The notes: generated from the letters alone by a model not told the origin. Positions 8,343 to 17,586 are shown, counted from the first letter of the stretch. The stretch: DNA of 64,000 nucleotides from Erythrobacter sp. SG61-1L (GCF_001305965.1 NZ_JXQC01000003.1:2690861-2754860); one strand, 5' to 3'. Program-made: numbers and translations.

Positions 8343-9608
8343 ATGACGGGCAGTCTCGATCTTTCCCACTTCATCGGGGTCGGCCTGGCGCTGGCGCTGG
8401 GCTTGCTGGTGGGCATCCAGCGTGGCTGGACCTTCCGCAACCTGCCCGATGGCGCGCGCTTTGCGGGCATACGCACCTATGGCCTGCTGGGCCTGGCCGG
8501 CGGCATGGCGGGTGTGCTCTACACCCATGCCGAAGGCCCTGCGCTGATCCTGCTGGCTGCTGCGGCCGTGCTGGTGGTTGTAGGCTATCGCCGATCCAGC
8601 AGCGGCACTCAGGTGAGCGGCACGGCCAGCATGGTGGGGCTGATCACCATTGCCAGCGGCTTCATGGCAGGCATGGGCGAGCGGCTCCTGGGCACCACTA
8701 TCGCCGTGGCCATGGTAGCGCTGCTATCGCTGCGAGGGCGGCTGCACAGCTGGATCAACCACCTTGAAGAGCGCGAAGTCATGGCCATCGCGCGTTTCGC
8801 GGTGATCGCCATGGTGATCCTGCCGCTGCTGCCGGATCGCGGCTTCGGCCCATACGATGCGTGGAACCCCCGCCAGCTCTGGGCTGTGGTGGTGATGGTT
8901 TCCGGCTTTTCCTTCTGCGGTTATTTCGCGGCCAAATGGCTGGGCGCTTCACGCGGACATATCGCCACAGCGGCGGCGGGCGCGGTCGTGTCTTCCACAG
9001 CGGTTACGGCGGGCATGGCCAAGCGCATGCGCGAAGGGGCGGCCAGCCCGGCTGTGCTTTCCGCCGCGATCAGCGCGGCTTCCGTGGTGATGTATCTGCG
9101 CGTGGCCGTGCTGGTGGGCCTACTGGCACCCTTTGCCCTGCCCCATCTGGCCGTGCTGATTGCCCCCGGGGCGCTGGTCAGCCTGGCCGCCGCCGCATGG
9201 TCGATCCGCACCGCCACGCGGGCGCCGCAGGATGCCCCCGGCGAAGTGGGCGTGCGCAATCCCTTCGATCTAGGGCCGGCCCTGCTGCTGACCGTGCTGG
9301 TCATGGCGCTGACCGTGGTGGCCCATTGGGTGCTGGAAACCTTCGGCGATCAGGGGCTGGCGCTGGTGTTGGCCGTATCGGGCATCGTGGATGTCGATTC
9401 CGCCATCATCACCATGGGCAATTTGCCGCCCGGCACGCTGGAGCCGCTGGTGGCAGGCACCGTGCTGGCCATTCCGGTGACGCTGAACACCATCTTCAAG
9501 GGCGTGGTCGCCATCGGCATTGCCGGATGGAGCAAGGGCAAGCTGGGCGCACTGCCGCTGTTCGCCAGCGCGCTGGCCACAGGCCTGGCCTGGCTGGTGA
9601 TCCGCTAA
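8343..9608 (+). CDS. MgtC/SapB-DUF4010 family membrane protein
   Basis: Polytopic inner-membrane protein of 421 residues, starting at MTGSLDLSHF; the longer frame from 8244 overlaps the repeat element and adds a non-hydrophobic stretch. The N-terminal third is MgtC/SapB-like, with LALGLLVGIQRGW and an RTYGLLGLAGG stretch. The rest is the DUF4010 domain, with about ten further hydrophobic segments. VSSTAVTAGMAKRM and GIVDVDSAIITMG are the conserved polar parts. Family members are linked to Mg2+ limitation or are of unknown function; no transport activity should be assumed. Its TAA overlaps the stop of the converging J-like gene by 4 bases. Confidence 0.88.
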   Translation: MTGSLDLSHFIGVGLALALGLLVGIQRGWTFRNLPDGARFAGIRTYGLLGLAGGMAGVLYTHAEGPALILLAAAAVLVVVGYRRSSSGTQVSGTASMVGLITIASGFMAGMGERLLGTTIAVAMVALLSLRGRLHSWINHLEEREVMAIARFAVIAMVILPLLPDRGFGPYDAWNPRQLWAVVVMVSGFSFCGYFAAKWLGASRGHIATAAAGAVVSSTAVTAGMAKRMREGAASPAVLSAAISAASVVMYLRVAVLVGLLAPFALPHLAVLIAPGALVSLAAAAWSIRTATRAPQDAPGEVGVRNPFDLGPALLLTVLVMALTVVAHWVLETFGDQGLALVLAVSGIVDVDSAIITMGNLPPGTLEPLVAGTVLAIPVTLNTIFKGVVAIGIAGWSKGKLGALPLFASALATGLAWLVIR

Positions 9609-11209
9609 AGAACCCGCAGCAGGTCGCCGGGAACCTTGGCAGGCTGGCGCAGCACTTCGCCCATCAGCGCCAGATGGAAGGTACATTGGACATCGTACGA
9701 TCCCTTGTGCTTCAGCGCGTCCTGCACTTCCTTGTCGCTCAGCCCGCTTGCGCGCTGGGCCGCGTCGATCACGGCGCCAGGCACAGAGGCAGACATTCCG
9801 GGCTGGCTCTGGAACCCGCTTTCCAGCTTGCGCGATTCAAGCAGTTTCACCGCCAGGGCGCGCTCCCTCTCGCGCAGTTCGGGCGGCGGCACGATGCTGG
9901 GGAACAGGCGCCCTTCCTGCAGCATGGCCATGCAGGCCTGGCTGCCACTTTTCTCTTTTGCCAAAGTGGCAAGCTCCAGCTTCAGCTGGTCGATCTGCAC
10001 CAGTTCCTCGAAACCGGCTGCGCGCGACGCGCTGACCAGGCCTTCCCGTAAAGTGATCGCCAGCTCGTCGGCGGCGATTTCCTGATCGATCTCATCATCA
10101 ACGCCGCGCACTTTCTGGGTGATGAGCTGCGCAATTGTGGGCGATCGTTCCGCCACCACTTCAAAGACAGTGTCCGGGCCGAACAGTTCATGGACAATGA
10201 AATTGCGCGCATCTTCGGCCGAAACGGTCTGGTTCATGGTCACGGGCGGAGCATCGAAAGGGGAGCTGTCCGTATCCTGCGAGATGCTCGCGAAGACCCT
10301 TGCGAGCATGAACAGGCCGATCATGATCGGCACCATCATGCCCCAGGCATCGCTGCGCGATTTACGTTCCCAGGAACGGACACGATCGGCGTCGAGGAAC
10401 GCCTCGATCTCCGGAAAATGCTCGCGCACACCGGCAAGCAGCTTGGAAACATCGGCCGAACGCGCCGCTGAGCGTTCATACCATTTCTTCTCGCCCGGCC
10501 GTGAAAGCTCGGCCCAGGCCTTGTGCGCCCAATGGCCTTCTGCCTGCACCTTTTCGTGGAAGCGCATGCCCCGCAGCCGCGCGTTCAGGAAGGCCTGCGC
10601 CGGCCCTTCGCCCAGCATGCCGGCCTGCCGTTCCCACTCGAAAGCCTCGGCCGCCTCGATCACCAGCGGGGCAGAACGCGGCCAGGCGGATGCGAGCCGA
10701 TCCGCCAGCCAGAAATCTATCGACCGCTGCAGGCTGACATCGCCTTCCAGCGCGGTGGCGACGATCTGCCGCAACAGGCCCTGTGCCGCTTCATATTCCT
10801 CGTATGTGAAGCCCTGGTCGCTTTGCTCACCGCCGGGAAAGAGCAAGTGCTGCAACAGCATGTCCGGACCCGGCTCTGCAGCCTGCGGAGGTTCCGGCTC
10901 CGCGGCAAAGGGGCCTGCATCGCCATGATGCCCCCACGCGCCGCTATAAGGCCCCTGAACGTCTTCCTCGGCCATGGCAAAGCCAAGGCCCCACTCGTCC
11001 TCCTCTTCCTCCTCCAGCGGCTCCAGAGGGGCAGACATGGACTTGGCCAGATACAGGGCATGGTCGCGCGCATCGCGCAATCGCTCATAGGCCGCCGCAT
11101 CCTGATCCACATCCATCGCGCGCAGTTTGTCTGCATATGCGCGGCGGATTGCCTTGAGATCGTCTGTGGGATCGATCCCCAGTACCTTCCAGGGGCCGTG
11201 GCGGCTCAT
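9605..11209 (-). CDS. Membrane-anchored J-like protein, partner of HscC-type Hsp70
   Basis: 534 residues. The N-terminal 55 residues have the J-domain layout WKVLGIDPTDDLKAIRRAYADKL...YERLRDARDHAL, similar to the DjlB/DjlC proteins encoded beside hscC in E. coli. The HPD tripeptide that stimulates Hsp70 ATPase is absent; AMDVDQD stands in its place. An acidic low-complexity linker follows (about 60-115, including EEEEED), then a helical region and a single hydrophobic helix at about 289-308 (MMVPIMIGLFMLARVF). The C-terminal 220 residues would be on the other side of the membrane. It is translationally coupled to hscC by an ATGA overlap at 11206-11209. Co-chaperone function is inferred from this linkage. 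Confidence 0.8.
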   Translation of the reverse strand: MSRHGPWKVLGIDPTDDLKAIRRAYADKLRAMDVDQDAAAYERLRDARDHALYLAKSMSAPLEPLEEEEEDEWGLGFAMAEEDVQGPYSGAWGHHGDAGPFAAEPEPPQAAEPGPDMLLQHLLFPGGEQSDQGFTYEEYEAAQGLLRQIVATALEGDVSLQRSIDFWLADRLASAWPRSAPLVIEAAEAFEWERQAGMLGEGPAQAFLNARLRGMRFHEKVQAEGHWAHKAWAELSRPGEKKWYERSAARSADVSKLLAGVREHFPEIEAFLDADRVRSWERKSRSDAWGMMVPIMIGLFMLARVFASISQDTDSSPFDAPPVTMNQTVSAEDARNFIVHELFGPDTVFEVVAERSPTIAQLITQKVRGVDDEIDQEIAADELAITLREGLVSASRAAGFEELVQIDQLKLELATLAKEKSGSQACMAMLQEGRLFPSIVPPPELRERERALAVKLLESRKLESGFQSQPGMSASVPGAVIDAAQRASGLSDKEVQDALKHKGSYDVQCTFHLALMGEVLRQPAKVPGDLLRVL

Positions 11210-12915
11210 AAGGGGGAGTGGGCTTCCAGCCGGTCAAGATTGGCGCGCAGTTCTTCGCGGGCCATGCTGATCTCGCGCGGATCCTGCCGTTGCAGGGCCG
11301 AATCGAAATGCATGATCCAGTGCCCGATCTCCTCGCGAGCAAGGCCGGTAAATCCTTCATAGCAGCGCTGCGCCCGCGCCATCAGGGTGACGTTTTCCGC
11401 ATCCTCGCGCGGGTGGAACTTCAGTTTCGCCAGCGACTGGCGCCGTTTCTCGAATTCCTTTGCGTCCTGCCGGTCTTCCTCGTCCACGATCACCAGATTG
11501 CGGGTGATCCCGGAATCGGGCACCGAAACGTCCACTTCCAGCAGGCCGCTGCTGTCATAGCTGAAGCGCACTTCCACCGCGACTTCCCCGCGCGGGCGGC
11601 GGGGCACGGGCACCTCGAGCTGGCCCAGCTTCACATTGTCCTTCACCAGCCGGGCTTCGCCCTGATAAATGCCCAGCTGCACCTTTTCCTGATTGTCGGA
11701 GACAGTGGAATAGATGTGCTGGCGGCTGACCGGCACAGGCACGTTGCGTTCGATGATCGGGGAGAACAGGCCCTGATGCATCTGGCCGAAGCGGTCCACT
11801 TCCGCCACATCGACGCCCAGCGTGAAGGGCGCCACATCGGTGATGCGGATTTCCTCCAGCCCGGCATCGCGCGCCAGCAGCCCGGCCTGAACCGCCGCGC
11901 CCAGTGCCACTGCATGGTCCGGGTGGACGGAGGAATCCGGGAAGCGCCCGAACATGCGGGTCAGCGCGCGCCGCACGGCGGGCATGCGCGTGGCCCCGCC
12001 GACCAGGACGATCTCGCTCAGTTCCGCCGCGTCGATGGCGCAATCGCGCAGGGCGCGGATCACCGGATCGCGCAGACGCTTCAGCAGCGGTTCGGCAGCT
12101 TGTTCAAACTCATCGGCCGCGATCCGCGCGCTGTAGATCACATCCCCGATCGTGACCGAGAATTCGGCTTCCTGCGCAGTTGAGAGCGCCCGGCGGGTGC
12201 GTTCCGCCGCCACGGTCAGCAAGGCCTCGCGCCTGTCTGCCGGAAGGCTTTCCAGCACCTGTTCCGCATCCAGACGCGGGCGCGCCAGCGTCACCAGCGC
12301 ATGGTTGAAATCGTCCCCACCCAGCCGGTTGTCTCCAGCCGAGGCGCGCACTTCCACGATGCCCTCGAACATCTCCACGACCGAAACGTCGAAAGTGCCA
12401 CCGCCAAGGTCGAACACCAGAAACGGTTCGCGGTCGCCGCGATCCTGCAGGCCGAAGGCCAGCGCGGCCGCCGTCGGCTCGTTGATCAGGCGGCGGACCT
12501 TCAGCCCCGCCAACTCGCCCGCGCGGCGGGTGGCCTTGCGCTGCTTGTCGTTGAAATAGGCCGGCACGGTAATCACTGCCTCTGTCGGCACTTCGCCAAA
12601 GGCATGGGCGACATCGTCGCGCAGAGAGGTGAGCACCAGCGAGGACAGGTCTTCCGCCCGGTAATCGTGCTTCTTGCCCAGGCGCACGGTGCGATCCGTG
12701 CCCATCATGCGCTTGAAGCTGGTGACGGTTTCCGCCGGGTGCGTGGGCAGCCGTTCCAGCGCCGCGCGGCCGACATAGGCCATGCCGTCACGGTCAATCG
12801 AGACGGCAGACGGCGTCAGGAATTCGCCCAGCGCATTGGGCACCAGTTCCGCCCCGCCTTCGCGCCAGACAGCCACCGCACTATTCGTTGTCCCGAGATC
12901 AATACCGATCAGCAC
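11206..12915 (-). CDS. hscC: HscC-type Hsp70 chaperone
   Basis: ATP-dependent chaperone of the Hsp70 superfamily. I place the start at the GTG giving MLIGIDLGTTNSAVAVW, 569 residues; upstream ATGs would add a basic unrelated tail. The actin-fold ATPase is complete, with the IDLGTTNS phosphate loop, FDLGGGTFDVSVVE and LVGGATRMPAVRRAL. The N-terminal pattern VWREGG.ELVPN.LGEFLTPS resembles E. coli HscC rather than DnaK. The substrate-binding part is short (from about residue 360) and lacks the long DnaK lid. It overlaps the downstream J-like gene by four bases, the same pairing as hscC with djlB/djlC. Confidence 0.85.
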   Translation of the reverse strand: MLIGIDLGTTNSAVAVWREGGAELVPNALGEFLTPSAVSIDRDGMAYVGRAALERLPTHPAETVTSFKRMMGTDRTVRLGKKHDYRAEDLSSLVLTSLRDDVAHAFGEVPTEAVITVPAYFNDKQRKATRRAGELAGLKVRRLINEPTAAALAFGLQDRGDREPFLVFDLGGGTFDVSVVEMFEGIVEVRASAGDNRLGGDDFNHALVTLARPRLDAEQVLESLPADRREALLTVAAERTRRALSTAQEAEFSVTIGDVIYSARIAADEFEQAAEPLLKRLRDPVIRALRDCAIDAAELSEIVLVGGATRMPAVRRALTRMFGRFPDSSVHPDHAVALGAAVQAGLLARDAGLEEIRITDVAPFTLGVDVAEVDRFGQMHQGLFSPIIERNVPVPVSRQHIYSTVSDNQEKVQLGIYQGEARLVKDNVKLGQLEVPVPRRPRGEVAVEVRFSYDSSGLLEVDVSVPDSGITRNLVIVDEEDRQDAKEFEKRRQSLAKLKFHPREDAENVTLMARAQRCYEGFTGLAREEIGHWIMHFDSALQRQDPREISMAREELRANLDRLEAHSPL

Positions 12916-13024
12916 GCCATGCCCCCTTCGCGCCCTGCATGACGCCATGAGTAGCGCGACATGGCTGCCACGCAAGCACGGTTTGCGGTTGTTTCGAGCT
13001 ATTTAGGCCCGAATCGGGTCAGGA

Positions 13025-14428
13025 TCAGTGTCCGGCCTGCGGCCCGCGTTCGAGGCCGGAAAGCTCCAGCTGCTCGTCGATCTGGGCGACAAGGCGCGCC
13101 AGCCCTTCCTCGCTGCCGCTTTCGGCGCGGGCCACCAGCACGTCCTGCGTGTTGGAGGCCCGCAGCAGCCACCAGCCATCGGGCGTGGAGACACGCACCC
13201 CGTCGGTTGCGTCCACATCCGCGCCGCTGGCGGCAAGCCGGTCCTTCACTTCCCCGATGGCACCGAACTTGCGGCTCTCATCCACCTGGAAGCGCAATTC
13301 GGGCGTGTTGATCATGTCGGGCATGGCCGAACGCAACTGCGTGACCGACTGCCCCAGCCGGGCGGAAGCAGCAATCAGCCGCACCCCGGCATAGAGGGCA
13401 TCGTCAAACCCGTAATAGCCATGGGCGAAGAAGATGTGGCCGCTCATCTCGCCTGCCAGCGGGGCGCCCGTTTCCTTCATTTTGGATTTGATCAGGCTGT
13501 GGCCGGTCTTCCACATCAGTGGCTTGCCGCCGCATTGCGCCACTTTGTCGAACAGAGCGCGGCTGGCCTTTACGTCGGCGATGATCGTGGCGCCGGGCAC
13601 GTCGCGCAGCAGATCCTCGGCATAGATCATCAGCAGCTGATCGCCCCAGATTACCCGGCTCTGCCCGTCCACCGCGCCGATCCGATCCCCATCGCCATCG
13701 AAGGCGATACCGAAATCGAGGTTCTTTTCCGCCACCAGTGCCTGAAGGTCCGCCAGATTTTCCGGCATGGTGGGATCGGGATGATGATTGGGAAACGTCC
13801 CGTCCACTTCGGTGTAGAGCAGGTGATGCTCGCCCGGCAGACGCGCGGCGAGCGCTTCCAGCGCAGGGCCCGCCGCACCGTTGCCGGCATCCCAGCCCAC
13901 CCGCAGCGATGCAAGGGCTTCCGGGTCGATCCCGTCGAGGCCCTGCAGCATCCGCCCGACATAGGCATCCAGCACATCGCGGCTCTCGACCGTGCCGGCG
14001 CCGTCCATCCACACGCCTTCCGCCGCGATCTTGCCCAGCAGTTGGATATCGTGGCCGAAGAACGGACGGCCCTGAAAGACCATCTTGAAGCCGTTATAAT
14101 TGGGGGGATTGTGGCTGCCGGTTATCTGGATTCCGCCATCCACATCCTCTGCCGAGGCTTCCGCGTAATAGAGCATCGGCGTAGGCCCCATGCCGATCCG
14201 CACCACGTCGCAGCCACTGGCAGTCAGGCCCTCCACCAGTGCCTCTTCCAGCATGGGCGAGCTGGTCCGCCCATCGTAGCCGACCGCGACCTTCTTCCCG
14301 CCCGCATCACGCAACAGCGTGGCGAAAGCGCGCCCGATGGCGCGCGCATCGGCCGCGCCCAGCGTCTCGCCGATAATGCCGCGAATATCGTATTCCCGCA
14401 GAACGGTGGGATGGAACCGGTGGCTCAT
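13025..14428 (-). CDS. pgmG: Phosphomannomutase/phosphoglucomutase
   Basis: Alpha-D-phosphohexomutase of 467 residues that interconverts glucose- or mannose-6-phosphate and their 1-phosphates, supplying sugar nucleotides for surface polysaccharide. The catalytic phosphoserine is S105 in TGSHNP. The Mg2+ loop DGDGDR is at 244-249 and the sugar-binding loop GEMSGH at 326-331. A C-terminal phosphate-binding loop (LLRASNTQ) is present. The length and the REYDIRG start fit the bacterial PgmG/AlgC group. It is the last gene of a mipZ-J protein-pgmG run, 9 bases after the J gene, with an AGGA ribosome-binding site. Confidence 0.93.
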   Translation of the reverse strand: MSHRFHPTVLREYDIRGIIGETLGAADARAIGRAFATLLRDAGGKKVAVGYDGRTSSPMLEEALVEGLTASGCDVVRIGMGPTPMLYYAEASAEDVDGGIQITGSHNPPNYNGFKMVFQGRPFFGHDIQLLGKIAAEGVWMDGAGTVESRDVLDAYVGRMLQGLDGIDPEALASLRVGWDAGNGAAGPALEALAARLPGEHHLLYTEVDGTFPNHHPDPTMPENLADLQALVAEKNLDFGIAFDGDGDRIGAVDGQSRVIWGDQLLMIYAEDLLRDVPGATIIADVKASRALFDKVAQCGGKPLMWKTGHSLIKSKMKETGAPLAGEMSGHIFFAHGYYGFDDALYAGVRLIAASARLGQSVTQLRSAMPDMINTPELRFQVDESRKFGAIGEVKDRLAASGADVDATDGVRVSTPDGWWLLRASNTQDVLVARAESGSEEGLARLVAQIDEQLELSGLERGPQAGH

Positions 14429-14437
14429 GGAAAGTCC

Positions 14438-14725
14438 TCAGTTGCCGTCAGGCAGTTCGTCGAGCAGCAGGTCGCGCGCGGCATTGGCTTCATGCACCTG
14501 CTCGTTCGTGCCGCCGCGATCAGGATGGACCATCGCGATCAGGCGGCGATGGGCGTCGATGATCTCTTCACGCCGGGCATCCGCCCGCACGGCCAGCAGC
14601 TTGCGTGCGCGGAACACTGCCTGGCTGCGAGTGGAAGGCCCCTTCAGGAAATCCCACGGCCAGCGACCGGTCAGCGCCTTGCAGAGCGCGATCCCGATCA
14701 CGGCGAAAAGGATCAGGCGCGACAT
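14438..14725 (-). CDS. Small membrane-anchored J-domain protein
   Basis: 95 residues. A short hydrophobic N-terminus (about 3-20) acts as a membrane anchor, and a J domain fills residues 40-90. The diagnostic HPDRGG is near residues 66-71, so the Hsp70-stimulating tripeptide is intact, in contrast to the J-like protein beside hscC. The layout resembles the TIM14/Pam18-like single-span J proteins common in alphaproteobacteria. It lies 4 bases after mipZ and 9 before pgmG, suggesting one transcript. The client and the Hsp70 partner are unknown; DnaK is the default guess. Confidence 0.85.
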   Translation of the reverse strand: MSRLILFAVIGIALCKALTGRWPWDFLKGPSTRSQAVFRARKLLAVRADARREEIIDAHRRLIAMVHPDRGGTNEQVHEANAARDLLLDELPDGN

Positions 14726-14729
14726 GGGA

Positions 14730-15542
14730 TCAGACCCTTTCCACGCCCCGCGCCTTCTTGGCGCTGAAAGGCAGGTTCAGCCCGGCGATCAATGTGCGCA
14801 GTTCCTGCCGGGCGACAAGATGGCTGGTCCCCAGCTCGCCCAGATGCCCCTTGTCGAGCAGGGTGAGGCCGGAAGGGAACAATTCGCGATAGATCACACG
14901 TTCCGAAAGGCCCTGTGCGATGCGGAAGCCGACGCGCTTGGAAAGTTCGTTCAGCGCATCGTCGATACGCTTCTGGTTGCGTGCTTCCTGCTTCTGCGTG
15001 CGGTTGCGCACCACCACCCAGTCCATCTCACGGCGCTGGTCGCGGATCGTGGCCATGGCGCGCTTCTTGCGCGTTTCCCAGATCAGCTCGGCATAGAAGC
15101 TCAGCCGCTTGACCTTGAAGTTTTCCGCATCGACCTGGCCGATCAGGTCGAAATCGACAAAGCTGTCATTCAGCGGGGTCACCAGCGTATCCGCGCCGGT
15201 GGCGACGTGGCGGGCAAACACATCGTCGCGGCCGGGCGTATCGAAGATCAGGAAATCGCAGCCCTCGCCGGTTTCTTGCGCCAGCAGATCCAGTTCTTCC
15301 ACCGTTTCGCCAGTGAATACCCCAAAGCGGGCATTGGGCAGGCTGATGCCGCGGCGCTTTTCCGTATCGGCGCGATTTTCAAGATAGCGGAACAGGGTGC
15401 GCTGGCGCGGATCGAGATCCAGCGCGGCGACCTTCGCACCCTGATAGGCCAGCGCGATCGCCACATGCACGGCAGTGGTGGACTTGCCGGTGCCTCCCTT
15501 TTCGTTGGCAAAAACGATACGGTGAGGGGCGTTGGCAGGCAC
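14730..15542 (-). CDS. mipZ: Division-plane positioning ATPase MipZ
   Basis: ParA/MinD-type P-loop ATPase that in Caulobacter forms a polar gradient on ParB and keeps FtsZ rings away from the poles. The product has 270 residues. The deviant Walker A KGGTGKST is at 15-22, LDLDPRQ (41-47) is the ATPase motif that follows, and FLIFDTPGRDD is the Walker B/switch II stretch. The Arg/Lys-rich middle (WETRKKRAMATIRDQRREMDW) is typical of MipZ rather than ParA. The start is GTG at 15542. The gene is not next to parAB here. It heads a run with a J-protein gene and pgmG. Confidence 0.92.
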   Translation of the reverse strand: MPANAPHRIVFANEKGGTGKSTTAVHVAIALAYQGAKVAALDLDPRQRTLFRYLENRADTEKRRGISLPNARFGVFTGETVEELDLLAQETGEGCDFLIFDTPGRDDVFARHVATGADTLVTPLNDSFVDFDLIGQVDAENFKVKRLSFYAELIWETRKKRAMATIRDQRREMDWVVVRNRTQKQEARNQKRIDDALNELSKRVGFRIAQGLSERVIYRELFPSGLTLLDKGHLGELGTSHLVARQELRTLIAGLNLPFSAKKARGVERV

Positions 15543-15849
15543 GGTCTGGCTGGTCTCTCGCTATTGCTGGCAATGGCCCATGGCCAGCGGCCGGGCACTC
15601 ACAGGCTATTATCCAACGCAAAGTTGCGAGGCAATTGCACTATCCCCAATCTTGGCCTCTTCGTTCGCTCCGGTGCGGTTCGGATTGCACTATTGCGGGG
15701 CAAAAAGCGCGGTAAACCGCGAAAGTAACTGCCTATGTATCTTTCCGTTGCCGGTCAGGCGCGCTAAGGTGCCTGCCATTCCGGGAAAGGATGACGGGAC
15801 GCCACCCAGGAACCTCGACATTGATAGTCAAGTTTTAGGGAGCGATTCC
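15543..15849. promoter_or_regulatory. Divergent promoter region between mipZ and a CsgG-like gene
   Basis: 307 bases without a gene. The 10-base word ATTGCACTAT occurs twice, at 15634-15643 and 15684-15693, exactly 50 bases apart. A small hairpin CGCGG-TAAA-CCGCG lies at 15708-15721. The spacing of five helical turns would suit a dimeric regulator binding one face of the DNA, but no binding protein is known from this sequence. Confidence 0.4.
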
Positions 15850-16623
15850 ATGAGGAAGTTGATCGCCGGCGTCATGGCGTCGGCACTTGTGCTGGGTATG
15901 GCCCCGGCTCCGGCCTTCGCGAAGGAAAAGGACAAGTCCTCCGCGCGCAAGGATCAGGAAAAGGGCACCAATGAAATTCCGCGCTGCACCCGCAAGCTGG
16001 GTACGCTGGCCATCGTCGAGCCTGACGATCAGTGGTGGCGCGAATATAATCTGGGCAGCCCGGAAGCGATCATCCGCATCTTCGTGCAGCGTTCCGGCTG
16101 CTTCACGCTGGTGAACCGCGGCGGCGCGATGCAGAGCCGCAACATGGAACGGGCACTGGCCGATTCCGGCGAACTGCAGGAAGGCTCCAACCTCGGCAAG
16201 GGCCAGGTGAAAGCGGCAGATTACTTCCTCCAGCCCGACATCATCTCCACCAACAACAATTCCGGCGGCGGCAAGGTGCTGGGCGGCCTTGGCGGCCTGT
16301 TCGGCGGCACGGTCGGCGCGATTGCCGGCGGCATTTCGGTGAAGAAGGGCGAAGCAAACGTCACCCTTTCGCTGGTCGATGCCCGCACCACGGAAGAAGT
16401 GGCACTTGAAGAAGGCTATTTCCGCAAGAAGGATCTCAGCTGGGGCGCAGGCGGCGGCCTGTTCTCGGGCGGCGTGTTCGGCGGCGCCGGTGCCGGTGGC
16501 TACCAGAACACCGAGATCGGCCAGATCATCGTGCTTGCCTATCTGGATGCCTATACCAAGCTGATCGACCAGCTTGGCGGCCTGCCTGAAGATGCCTCGG
16601 CCGCCGCGCCGGAAGCCCAGTAA
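15850..16623 (+). CDS. Secreted CsgG/HfaB-like protein
   Basis: 257 residues from the ATG at 15850, preceded by GGGAGCG. A signal peptide spans residues 1-25 (LGMAPAPAFAK). The mature part has a fold like the periplasmic domain of CsgG/HfaB: LGTLAIVEPDD..., then FVQRSGCFTLVNRGGAM, then AADYFLQPDI, and NVTLSLVDARTTEEVA near the end. Two Gly-rich segments (about 145-175 and 205-220) separate these blocks. There is no lipobox Cys, so it is probably soluble or associated with the outer membrane through partners. The exact role is unknown; CsgG relatives build outer-membrane secretion channels. A terminator follows. Confidence 0.7.
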   Translation: MRKLIAGVMASALVLGMAPAPAFAKEKDKSSARKDQEKGTNEIPRCTRKLGTLAIVEPDDQWWREYNLGSPEAIIRIFVQRSGCFTLVNRGGAMQSRNMERALADSGELQEGSNLGKGQVKAADYFLQPDIISTNNNSGGGKVLGGLGGLFGGTVGAIAGGISVKKGEANVTLSLVDARTTEEVALEEGYFRKKDLSWGAGGGLFSGGVFGGAGAGGYQNTEIGQIIVLAYLDAYTKLIDQLGGLPEDASAAAPEAQ

Positions 16624-16646
16624 GCTTCAAGGCACTGGTGACATAC

Positions 16647-16685
16647 AGGGGGCGGGCCGCAAGGTTCCGCCCCCTTTGCTTTTGG
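16647..16685 (+). terminator. Rho-independent terminator
   Basis: A 9-base-pair stem (agggggcgg / ccgccccct) with an 11-base loop is followed by TTGCTTTT. It ends the CsgG-like gene before panC. Confidence 0.85.
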
Positions 16686-16725
16686 CGTCTTGCTTTCAGA
16701 GCATTTGCACCCGATGTGACCGCCC

Positions 16726-17586
16726 ATGAAAGCCGTCTCCACGATAGGCGACCTGCGGGATGCAGTCGCACAGCTCCGCAATGCCGGCCCGGTCGCGCTG
16801 GTGCCCACCATGGGTGCACTGCATGATGGGCACCTCACTCTGGTGCGCCGCGCGCGGGAGCTGGCGCCGTCGGTCGTGGTGTCGATCTTCGTCAATCCCA
16901 CCCAGTTCGGCCCGAACGAGGATTTGGGCGCCTATCCCCGCCAGCTGGAGGAAGATGCCCGCCTGCTTGAAGCGGAAGGCGTGGCACTACTCTGGGCACC
17001 CTCCGTGGACGAAATGTATCCTTCCGGTTTTGCTACGACCATTTCGGTCAGCGGAGTGAGCGAGGGCCTGTGCGGCGCCGCGCGGCCCGGCCATTTCGAT
17101 GGGGTCGCAACCGTGGTGGCAAAACTGTTCAACCAGGTGCAGCCCGACATTGCCCTGTTTGGCGAGAAGGACTGGCAACAGCTGGCCGTAATCCGGCGCA
17201 TGGCGAGCGATCTCGATCTTACGCTGCCTCAGCTTGGCAATATCGTGGGGGTTCCCACCGTGCGCGAGGCCGACGGGCTCGCCCTGAGCAGCCGCAACCG
17301 ATACCTCTCGGGCGAGGAACGCGCCGCCGCCGCCGCGCTGCCCCGCGCGATGAAGGCCGCGATCACCCGGATCGAACAGGGCGCGGATGTACCCGCCACA
17401 CTTGCCGCGCTGGAGACGGAACTGGTCGAAGCCGGTTTCACCTCCGTCGACTATGCCACCCTTGCCGATGCAGCGAGGCTTGAGCCGCTGGCCGCCTTGG
17501 GCAATGCTGCGGCACGGCTTCTGGTCGCCGCGCGGATTGGTGGCACGCGGCTGATCGACAATATGCCGGTGGGGGAGGCAGTGTGA
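16726..17586 (+). CDS. panC: Pantothenate synthetase
   Basis: Joins pantoate and beta-alanine with ATP to make pantothenate, the CoA precursor. The product has 286 residues, the family length. The nucleotidyltransferase HIGH-like motif PTMGALHDGH is at 27-36 and FVNPTQFGPNED at about 55-66. GEKDWQQL follows near 146-153, and a KMSKS-like SSRNRYLS is near 190. No panB is adjacent. The stop overlaps the GTG start of the next gene by four bases, indicating translational coupling. Confidence 0.97.
   Translation: MKAVSTIGDLRDAVAQLRNAGPVALVPTMGALHDGHLTLVRRARELAPSVVVSIFVNPTQFGPNEDLGAYPRQLEEDARLLEAEGVALLWAPSVDEMYPSGFATTISVSGVSEGLCGAARPGHFDGVATVVAKLFNQVQPDIALFGEKDWQQLAVIRRMASDLDLTLPQLGNIVGVPTVREADGLALSSRNRYLSGEERAAAAALPRAMKAAITRIEQGADVPATLAALETELVEAGFTSVDYATLADAARLEPLAALGNAAARLLVAARIGGTRLIDNMPVGEAV

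Noticed and set aside
8075-8476. Upstream extension of the helicase gene
   Set aside because: The extra 134 codons overlap the MgtC-like gene antisense and carry no helicase-like sequence.
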